Shown here: piece by piece, positions 57,861 through 64,000 of the stretch
Numbering within the stretch: position 1 is the first letter of the stretch
How the letters are laid out: each line of letters begins with the position of its first letter
Assembly (NCBI GenBank): GCA_017503645.1
Contig: JAFVSR010000063.1
Span: 1 to 64,000, forward strand
Direction: 5' to 3'
Length of the DNA: 64,000 nt
From: Bacteroidaceae bacterium
GTDB lineage: Bacteria; Bacteroidota; Bacteroidia; Bacteroidales; Bacteroidaceae
The notes under the pieces: generated by a model
The model's input: only the letters and a program-made list of their open reading frames with translations
What the model was told of the DNA's origin: nothing
The model's database searches: none
Program-made: the position numbers and the translations under genes

Positions 57861-59285
57861 ATGATTGCCACTCTGAATGATTTGTTTGAAAATGTTGCCG
57901 GCTGCCGTGCTGTTTCGGTTGTGAAGTTGTCGGGTGATGGCTCCAACCGCTCCTATTATAGAATGTGCGCGGGCGATGTGTCGCTCATTGGTGTCGTGGG
58001 CACTTGCGTGGAGGAGAATGCAGCCTTCGTTGCTATGAGTGAACGTTTCTTGGCCTGTGGGGTGGATGCTCCGCGGGTGCTTGCTGTGTCGGCCTGCGGT
58101 TTGTGCTATGTGCAGGAGGATTTGGGCGATGTATCGCTTTTTGCTTATATGAAGGAGTCGCGCGATGCGGGTTGCTTCCTGGGCAAGGATGTGGATATGT
58201 TGTGCAGGGTAATGTCGGTGTTGCCGCGTATTCAGTTCGACGTGGCTGCCGGTTTCGATTTCTCAAAATGCTACCCCGTGGCACAGTTTGACAGGCGTAC
58301 GGTGATGTGGGACCTCAACTATTTCAAATACTGTTTCCTCAAAGGTGTGGGCGTGGAATTCAACGAGAGCCTGCTCGAGGATGAATTTGAGAAACTGGCA
58401 GTTCTGTTGCTGAGCGATTGCGGAAACACCTTTATGTACAGGGATTTCCAGTCGCGCAACGTGATGATACACGACGGCCGTCCATTCTTCATAGATTTCC
58501 AGGGAGGGCGCAGAGGGCCCATTTACTACGACGTGGCCTCGTTTGTGGGGCAGGCACGTGCCTGCTACACGCCCGATGTGGTTGAACGGATGGTGGATGC
58601 ATACCTGTGTGCATTGGATGAATATATCCACGTGGAGCGTGCTGCTTTTATGCGTGCGCTCACTCTGTTTCGCGTGTTCCGCCTGTTGCAGAATTTGGGA
58701 ACCTATGGCTTCAGAGGGCTCTATGAACATAAAAAGGCTTTTGTTGAAACCATCCCCGGCGCGCTTGCGCAACTAACGGAGCAGCTTGCCCTTTTGCGGG
58801 GTGAGTTTCCATATATGGCTCGTTTGGTGGCAGAAATAGCGGCGCTGCCTATGTTTGTGAAACAGCAGCAGGATGGCCTCACCGTGGATGTTATGAGTTT
58901 TTCTTATCGTCGCGGAATACCCGACGATTATTCGGGCAACGGCGGTGGTTTTGTGTTCGACTGCCGCGCCATACACAACCCCGGACGCTACGAACCATAT
59001 AAAAAACTGTGTGGGATGGACAAGCCTGTGATGGAGTTTCTTGAGAGGGAGAGCAATATTGCTGCCTTCCTTGAAAATGCTTACGCGCTTGTGGATAATA
59101 TGGTGGATACTTATAAAAAGCGCGGTTTCACCCATATACAGGTGTGCTGCGGGTGCACGGGTGGGCAGCATCGCTCGGTGTATAGTGCCGAACATATTGC
59201 CCGCCACGTTGCCGAGAAGTTTGGCGTGCGTGTTGTGGTAACGCACAAAATGCTTAATAAAAAATATGTGATTGATGCAAAATAA
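57861..59285 (+). CDS. AmgK-like aminoglycoside-phosphotransferase-fold kinase fused to a RapZ C-terminal domain
   Basis: A 474-residue cytoplasmic fusion. Residues 1 to about 330 are an APH-fold kinase: LSGDGSNRSYYR (24-34) as nucleotide loop, the catalytic segment MYRDFQSRNVMIHDGRP (192-208) and metal-binding DFQ (212-214). This subgroup includes AmgK, which phosphorylates MurNAc/GlcNAc at C1 in peptidoglycan recycling. Residues 338-466 match the RapZ C-terminal domain: VMSFSYRRGIPDDYSGNGGG, FVFDCRAIHNPGRYEP and the diagnostic CCGCTGGQHRSVYSAEHIA. In E. coli that domain binds glucosamine-6-phosphate; the N-terminal RapZ P-loop domain is absent. The fusion suggests an amino-sugar kinase with a built-in sugar-phosphate sensor. 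An M18 aminopeptidase gene follows after 21 bases. Confidence 0.85.
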   Translation: MIATLNDLFENVAGCRAVSVVKLSGDGSNRSYYRMCAGDVSLIGVVGTCVEENAAFVAMSERFLACGVDAPRVLAVSACGLCYVQEDLGDVSLFAYMKESRDAGCFLGKDVDMLCRVMSVLPRIQFDVAAGFDFSKCYPVAQFDRRTVMWDLNYFKYCFLKGVGVEFNESLLEDEFEKLAVLLLSDCGNTFMYRDFQSRNVMIHDGRPFFIDFQGGRRGPIYYDVASFVGQARACYTPDVVERMVDAYLCALDEYIHVERAAFMRALTLFRVFRLLQNLGTYGFRGLYEHKKAFVETIPGALAQLTEQLALLRGEFPYMARLVAEIAALPMFVKQQQDGLTVDVMSFSYRRGIPDDYSGNGGGFVFDCRAIHNPGRYEPYKKLCGMDKPVMEFLERESNIAAFLENAYALVDNMVDTYKKRGFTHIQVCCGCTGGQHRSVYSAEHIARHVAEKFGVRVVVTHKMLNKKYVIDAK

Positions 59286-59306
59286 TTAAACGATAAATAT
59301 TTTATT

Positions 59307-60587
59307 ATGAAAGGACTACTTAATATGCTCGATGCATCGCCTGTGAATTTTCTGGCGGTGAAATATGCCGAGGATTTCCTCTCGGCAGCCGGTTTTACAA
59401 AGGTGGAACTTGGCAATATGCCTGCTCTCGAGGCCGGTAAAGGATATTATATTACAAAGAATGGTTCGGCACTGTTTGCTTTCCGTATGGGTAGCGGCGC
59501 GCTCACCGACGGTGTGAAACTTATTTGCGCTCACACCGATTCGCCCTGCTTCCGTGTGAAGCCTGCGCCTGAAATGGTGTCGGAGGGTGGTATGATACGC
59601 CTCAATACCGAGGTATATGGCGGCCCCATTCTCTATACCTGGTTCGACCGTCCCTTGTCGCTTGCCGGCCGTGTTATTCTGCGTGGCGATTCTCCATTGC
59701 GCCCCGTTACACGCCTGTTGCACATAAAGCGTCCTTTGCTCATTATCCCCCATCTGGCAATACACTTCAACCGCGAGGTGAATGAGGGTAACAAGATAAA
59801 CCGTCAAAAGGATATGATGCCTGTATTGGGCTTCATAAACAGCCATTTTGAAAAAGAAAATCTTTTACTTAATGTGGTGGCCGACGAACTTGGTGTGCCG
59901 GCTGCCGACATTCTCGATTTCGACCTCTCGCTCTACGATGCTACGCCGGCCTGTCTTTGTGGTTTGAACAACGAATTTGTGTCGGGCGGGCGCCAAGACG
60001 ACCTGCTTATGGCCTATGCCGGCCTGCGTGCTTTGGCCGACAGCAAGCCTGCTGCAATGACTCAGGTGCTTGCCCTCTTCGATAATGAAGAGACGGGTAA
60101 TATGACAAAGCAGGGCTCGGCCTCTCCTATGTTGCGCAATCTGTTGGATGCCATTATATTGAATTGCGGTGGCAAGGCTGGCGATTTGTATGCGATGGTG
60201 GAAAATTCCTTTATGGTTTCGGCCGATATGGCACACGCTCTGCATCCCAATTATCAGGAGAAACACGACCCCACAAACCACCCCGTGATGGGTGGCGGCC
60301 CGGTTATAAAGTACAACGCCAACCAAAAGTATGTGACCGACGCAGAGTCGGCAGCCGTGTTTGCAGAGGTGTGTCGCAAGGCGGGTGTTCCGTTCCAGTA
60401 TTTTGTGAATCGCAGCGATATAGCCGGTGGTTCCACACTTGGAAATACTTTGACAACGCAGCTGCCTATGCGCGGTGTGGATATGGGTAACCCTATGTGG
60501 GGTATGCACTCGGCACGCGAAACATCGGCTGCCGTCGATACCGACTATGCAATAAAGGCGTTTACCGCATTTTACGATGCCGATTGA
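59307..60587 (+). CDS. M18 family aminopeptidase
   Basis: A 426-residue zinc metallopeptidase (aspartyl aminopeptidase type) that removes N-terminal, often acidic, residues. Metal and catalytic residues are in ICAHTDSPCFRVKP (His-x-Asp), GRQDDLLMAYAGLRAL, ALFDNEETGNMTKQGSASPM (Glu-Glu) and SADMAHALHPNYQEKHDP (Asp/His). A final metal His lies in PMWGMHSARETSAAVD. It is cytoplasmic, forms dodecamers in relatives, and is probably co-transcribed with the kinase-RapZ gene. A strong terminator follows. Confidence 0.93.
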   Translation: MKGLLNMLDASPVNFLAVKYAEDFLSAAGFTKVELGNMPALEAGKGYYITKNGSALFAFRMGSGALTDGVKLICAHTDSPCFRVKPAPEMVSEGGMIRLNTEVYGGPILYTWFDRPLSLAGRVILRGDSPLRPVTRLLHIKRPLLIIPHLAIHFNREVNEGNKINRQKDMMPVLGFINSHFEKENLLLNVVADELGVPAADILDFDLSLYDATPACLCGLNNEFVSGGRQDDLLMAYAGLRALADSKPAAMTQVLALFDNEETGNMTKQGSASPMLRNLLDAIILNCGGKAGDLYAMVENSFMVSADMAHALHPNYQEKHDPTNHPVMGGGPVIKYNANQKYVTDAESAAVFAEVCRKAGVPFQYFVNRSDIAGGSTLGNTLTTQLPMRGVDMGNPMWGMHSARETSAAVDTDYAIKAFTAFYDAD

Positions 60588-60608
60588 CGCTTGCCTGTAC
60601 TTCGTTTG

Positions 60609-60649
60609 ACAAAACCCTTGCGCCGAAAAGCGCAAGGGTTTTGTTTTTT
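60609..60649 (+). terminator. Intrinsic terminator of the kinase-RapZ/aminopeptidase operon
   Basis: Arms ACAAAACCCTTGCGC and GCGCAAGGGTTTTGT with a 6-base loop are followed by TTTTT. Confidence 0.93.
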
Positions 60650-60718
60650 AGTGTATTAAGTGTCAAAAAAGGTTCAATTTATTCCTCTCTTTTTCTTCAT
60701 TTTTTGCCCGATTTTGTG

Positions 60719-60726
60719 TAACTTTG
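60719..60726 (+). promoter_or_regulatory. -7 promoter element of ileS
   Basis: TAACTTTG lies 25 bases before the ATG, leaving a short leader with no room for a T-box or attenuator. Confidence 0.6.
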
Positions 60727-60751
60727 CGCAACTTTATAGTTTTTATATAAA

Positions 60752-63700
60752 ATGAAGAAAAAATTTCCTGTATATAATCAGTTGAATCTGCCTCAGATTA
60801 ACAAAGAGGTTTTGAAGGAGTGGGATGAGAATGATTTGTTCTCAAAGAGTATGACCGAGCGCGAGGGTGCTCCCTCGTTTGTCTTTTTCGAGGGGCCTCC
60901 CTCGGCCAACGGTATGCCGGGTATTCACCACGTGATGGCGCGCAGTATCAAGGATACCTTCTGCCGCTTTAAGACAATGAAGGGCTTCCAGGTGAAACGC
61001 AAGGCGGGCTGGGATACTCACGGTCTTCCTGTGGAGCTTGGTGTGGAAAAGAAACTTAATATCACAAAAGAGGATATAGGCAAGAAGATTTCGGTTGACG
61101 ACTACAACCGCAACTGCCGCGAGGAGGTTATGAAATATACCAAGGAGTGGACCGAACTCACCCGCAAGATGGGTTATTGGGTAGATTTGGATAACCCCTA
61201 CATTACATACGAGAACAGCTATATAGAAACACTGTGGTGGCTGCTCAAGCAGCTGTATAACAAAGGCTTGCTTTACAAGGGATATACCATACAACCCTAT
61301 TCGCCCGCAGCAGGTACCGGCCTCAGCTCACACGAGCTTAACCAGCCCGGTTGCTACCGCGATGTCAAGGATACAACAGCTGTGGCGCAGTTCCGTATGC
61401 TCGACCCCAAACCCGAAATGACAGGGTGGGGTACTCCCTATTTTCTTGCCTGGACAACCACTCCGTGGACATTGCCTTCGAACACCGCACTTTGTGTGGG
61501 CCCCAAAATAGATTACGTTGCTGTGCGTTCGTACAACAGCTACTCGGGCGAGCCAATCACCGTTGTTGTGGCAAAGGCTCTTTTGAACGCCCACTTTAAC
61601 GCTGCGGGTGCCGAACTGCCCCTCGACAGCTACAAGCAGGGCGACAAGGTGGTTCCTTACGAGGTTGTTGCCGAGTACAAGGGTACCGACCTTGTGGGTA
61701 TGCATTACGAACAGTTGTTCCCCTGGGTGAAACCCGTTGTGAAAGAGGGTGACGAGATAAAGGTGTCGAACGACGGTTTCCGCGTAATCCCCGGCGACTA
61801 TGTGACCACCGAGGATGGTACAGGTATCGTTCACATAGCTCCCACATTCGGTGCCGATGACGCTTTTGTGGCAAAGGCCGCAGGCATCCCCTCGCTCTTT
61901 ATGGTGAACAAGAAGGGCGAAACCCGTCCTATGGTGGATTTTACAGGAAAATTCTGGACAATAGACGAACTCGATGAGGAGTTTGTGAAGAACTGCGTGA
62001 ATGTTGAGGAGTATTCGAAATATGCCGGCGCTTATGTGAAAAACGCCTACGACCCTGCATATACCGTAGATGGTCGTTTCGACGAGAAGGCGGCTGCAAA
62101 GGCCGAAACATTGGACGTTGTTCTTTGCATATCGTTGAAACAGCAGAACAAGGTGTTCAAGATTGAGAAACACGTTCACAACTATCCCCACTGCTGGCGC
62201 ACCGACAAGCCCGTGCTTTACTATCCTCTCGATAGCTGGTTTGTGCGTGCATCGCAGATGAAGGAGCGTATGAGCGAACTCAACAAAACTATCACTTGGA
62301 AACCCGAATCCACGGGTACAGGCCGTTTTGGCAAGTGGCTCGAGAATCTGAACGACTGGAACCTGAGCCGCAGCCGCTACTGGGGTACTCCGCTTCCCAT
62401 ATGGACAAGCGAGGATGGCGAGGCCAAGTGCATTGGCTCCATTGCCGAGCTTTATGACGAAATAGAGAAGGCTGTTGCTGCCGGTGTTATGGCAAGCAAC
62501 CCCTACAAGGATAAAGGTTTTGTTCCCGGCGATTACAGCCGCGAGAACTATGACAAGATAGACCTTCACCGCCCCTATGTGGATGATATCAAGCTGGTAT
62601 CGGACAGCGGCAAGGTGATGACACGCGAGCTCGACCTCATCGACGTGTGGTTCGACTCGGGTGCTATGCCCTATGCACAGATTCACTATCCCTTTGAGAA
62701 CAAGGAGGCGCTCGACAACCGCACCATCTATCCTGCCGATTTCATTGCCGAGGGCGTGGATCAAACACGTGGCTGGTTCTACACTCTGCACGCTATTGGT
62801 ACTATGGTGTTCGACAGCGTGGCGTACAAAACCGTTATCTCAAACGGTCTTGTGCTGGACAAGAATGGCGACAAGATGTCGAAACGCTTGGGCAATGCGG
62901 TAGACCCCTTCGGCACGATAGAGAATTACGGCAGCGATGCGCTCCGTTGGTATATGATTACCAACTCGGCACCTTGGGATAACTTGCGTTTTAACGAGGA
63001 TGGAGTGAAGGAGGTTACCCGTTCATTCTTCGGGAAACTTTACCAGACATACAGCTTCTTTACAATGTATGCCAATGTTGATGGCTTTACGTTTGCCGAG
63101 CCCGAAATACCCGTGAGCGAGCGCCCCGAACTCGACCGTTGGATAATTTCGGCACTTAACACGCTTGCTAAAAACGTAAATAACTGCTTGAACGATTACG
63201 AGCCCACAAAGGCCGGTCGTTTGATTCAGGAGTTTGTTATCGACAACGTGAGCAACTGGTTCGTGCGTTTGAGCCGCAAGCGTTTCTGGGGCTCTGATAT
63301 GAGTGCCGATAAACTGTCGGCCTACCAGACGCTCTACACCTGCCTGGAGACTGTTGCCCGCCTTATGGCGCCCATCGCTCCCTTCTATGCCGACCGCCTC
63401 TATCAAGACCTCACCTCGGTTACAGGACGTGCCACCGCAACATCGGTGCATCTTGCACAGTATCCCGAGTGTGACGACGCCTGTGTGGATAGCGAGTTGG
63501 AGTATCGTATGGAGCTTGCACAAAAGATTTCGTCTATGGTGCTTGCCCTGCGCAAGAAGGAGCAACTCATTGTGCGCCAGCCTCTGCAGAAGATTGCAAT
63601 CCCCACCACCGACGAGGTGATGAAGGCGCGCATCGAGGCTGTGAAGGCGCTTATTTTGAGCGAGGTCAATGTTAAGGAACTCGAATTTGTGGAGGGCGAC

Positions 63701-64000
63701 GGAATTCTGGTAAAGAAGATTAAATGTAACTTCCGCACGCTGGGTAAAAAGTTCGGTAAACTTATGAAGAGTGTGAACGCTGCTGTTACCGAAATGTCGC
63801 AAGAGCAGATTGCCGAATTGGAGAAGAACGGCACAATCACCCTGCAGGTTGAGGGCACCGATGCTCTCATTGAACTTGCCGACGTTGAGATTTTCAGCGA
63901 GGATGTTCCCGGCTGGACAGTGGCCAATGAGGGTGCTCTCACGGTAGCGCTCGATGTGGAGGTAACCGACGAGCTGCGCCGCGAGGGTATTGCCCGCGAG
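60752..64000 (+). CDS. ileS: Isoleucine--tRNA ligase (C-terminus cut by the window edge)
   Basis: An open frame from the ATG at 60752 to the last base, 1083 codons without a stop. It encodes a class I synthetase of the long, eukaryote-like IleS type. The HIGH motif appears as GMPGIHHVMAR near residue 55, WDTHGLPVELGVEKKLNITK follows, the editing domain contains FLAWTTTPWTLPSNTALCVG, EGVDQTRGWFYTLH lies near residue 668 and the KMSKS motif is DKMSKRLGNAVDPFG. The anticodon-binding domain and part of the C-terminal region are present; perhaps 60-80 residues are missing by comparison with the usual length. It is separated from the upstream operon by a terminator. Confidence 0.96.
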   Translation, partial: MKKKFPVYNQLNLPQINKEVLKEWDENDLFSKSMTEREGAPSFVFFEGPPSANGMPGIHHVMARSIKDTFCRFKTMKGFQVKRKAGWDTHGLPVELGVEKKLNITKEDIGKKISVDDYNRNCREEVMKYTKEWTELTRKMGYWVDLDNPYITYENSYIETLWWLLKQLYNKGLLYKGYTIQPYSPAAGTGLSSHELNQPGCYRDVKDTTAVAQFRMLDPKPEMTGWGTPYFLAWTTTPWTLPSNTALCVGPKIDYVAVRSYNSYSGEPITVVVAKALLNAHFNAAGAELPLDSYKQGDKVVPYEVVAEYKGTDLVGMHYEQLFPWVKPVVKEGDEIKVSNDGFRVIPGDYVTTEDGTGIVHIAPTFGADDAFVAKAAGIPSLFMVNKKGETRPMVDFTGKFWTIDELDEEFVKNCVNVEEYSKYAGAYVKNAYDPAYTVDGRFDEKAAAKAETLDVVLCISLKQQNKVFKIEKHVHNYPHCWRTDKPVLYYPLDSWFVRASQMKERMSELNKTITWKPESTGTGRFGKWLENLNDWNLSRSRYWGTPLPIWTSEDGEAKCIGSIAELYDEIEKAVAAGVMASNPYKDKGFVPGDYSRENYDKIDLHRPYVDDIKLVSDSGKVMTRELDLIDVWFDSGAMPYAQIHYPFENKEALDNRTIYPADFIAEGVDQTRGWFYTLHAIGTMVFDSVAYKTVISNGLVLDKNGDKMSKRLGNAVDPFGTIENYGSDALRWYMITNSAPWDNLRFNEDGVKEVTRSFFGKLYQTYSFFTMYANVDGFTFAEPEIPVSERPELDRWIISALNTLAKNVNNCLNDYEPTKAGRLIQEFVIDNVSNWFVRLSRKRFWGSDMSADKLSAYQTLYTCLETVARLMAPIAPFYADRLYQDLTSVTGRATATSVHLAQYPECDDACVDSELEYRMELAQKISSMVLALRKKEQLIVRQPLQKIAIPTTDEVMKARIEAVKALILSEVNVKELEFVEGDGILVKKIKCNFRTLGKKFGKLMKSVNAAVTEMSQEQIAELEKNGTITLQVEGTDALIELADVEIFSEDVPGWTVANEGALTVALDVEVTDELRREGIARE

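Noticed and set aside
61328..62791. A 487-codon open frame on the minus strand inside ileS
   Set aside because: The plus strand is an unmistakable isoleucyl-tRNA synthetase across the whole segment. The antisense product has no recognisable domain.

Overview
The window reads as chromosomal DNA of a Bacteroidales bacterium (phylum Bacteroidota); I cannot fix the genus. The basis is convergent. Most transcription units start behind a Bacteroidota-type -7 element (TAnnTTTG or TAnnTTCG) and lack a clear Shine-Dalgarno. The gene content also fits the order: serine palmitoyltransferase for sphingolipids, a BspA-type leucine-rich-repeat protein, a DUF5723 protein, an OmpP1/FadL porin, a serC-serA-DUF1015 operon, a galM-permease-galK operon, a Ser-type sulfatase and a short AmpG transporter. 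Almost everything is core, vertically inherited DNA. The accessory material I can see is a possible transposase fragment at the left edge, an AT-rich two-gene islet at 32.1-33.1 kb, a partial tRNA-Pro copy near 20.3 kb and a REP-like repeat at 46.2 kb.

Layout. 0-8.7 kb: HAD phosphatase, 5'-nucleotidase, TspO, CbpA-like J protein, two lipoproteins (one SPOR), rhamnose mutarotase, RuvX, peptide deformylase and a TPR protein. 8.8-12.7 kb: thrS, then infC-rpmI-rplT, followed by a structured small RNA that looks like 6S RNA. 12.7-15.4 kb (minus): mltG and a GH20 hexosaminidase. 15.5-20.2 kb: polysaccharide export lipoprotein, Wzc-like kinase, serine palmitoyltransferase and tRNA-Pro. 20.5-25.8 kb: OmpP1/FadL porin, a coiled-coil lipoprotein and a DUF5723 protein. 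25.8-29.8 kb (minus): MATE pump and tkt-rpiB. 30-33.1 kb: Tex and the AT-rich islet. 33.1-40.1 kb (minus): galM-permease-galK and grpE-dnaJ-folC. 40.2-49.4 kb: sulfatase, DbpA-like helicase, Asn-rich secreted protein, serC-serA-DUF1015, a YigZ protein and SstT. 49.5-57.5 kb (minus): ampG-GlcNAc kinase-FKBP, the LRR protein and gdhA. 57.8-64 kb: a sugar-kinase/RapZ fusion, an M18 aminopeptidase and ileS, which runs off the right edge.

How the genes fit together. Several units are standard housekeeping: translation (thrS, infC, rpmI, rplT, ileS, def), protein folding (grpE-dnaJ, cbpA, FKBP), pentose phosphate (tkt, rpiB), serine synthesis, ammonium assimilation (gdhA) and galactose use. A second theme, scattered over about 45 kb, is peptidoglycan turnover and recycling: MltG cuts glycan strands, GH20 could release GlcNAc, AmpG imports muropeptides, a BadF/BadG-type kinase phosphorylates GlcNAc, and an AmgK-like kinase fused to a RapZ C-terminal domain may phosphorylate and sense amino sugars. 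A third theme is the cell envelope.

Most notable: the 6S-like RNA with nested stems; the kinase-RapZ fusion; the coiled-coil lipoprotein paired with a DUF5723 protein; two copies of a TTGCACAAA/TTTGTGCAA dyad whose spacers differ by ten bases; a perfect 16-bp inverted repeat bracketing the tspO promoter; and the tRNA-Pro partial duplication. No CRISPR array, rRNA operon or complete mobile element is visible.
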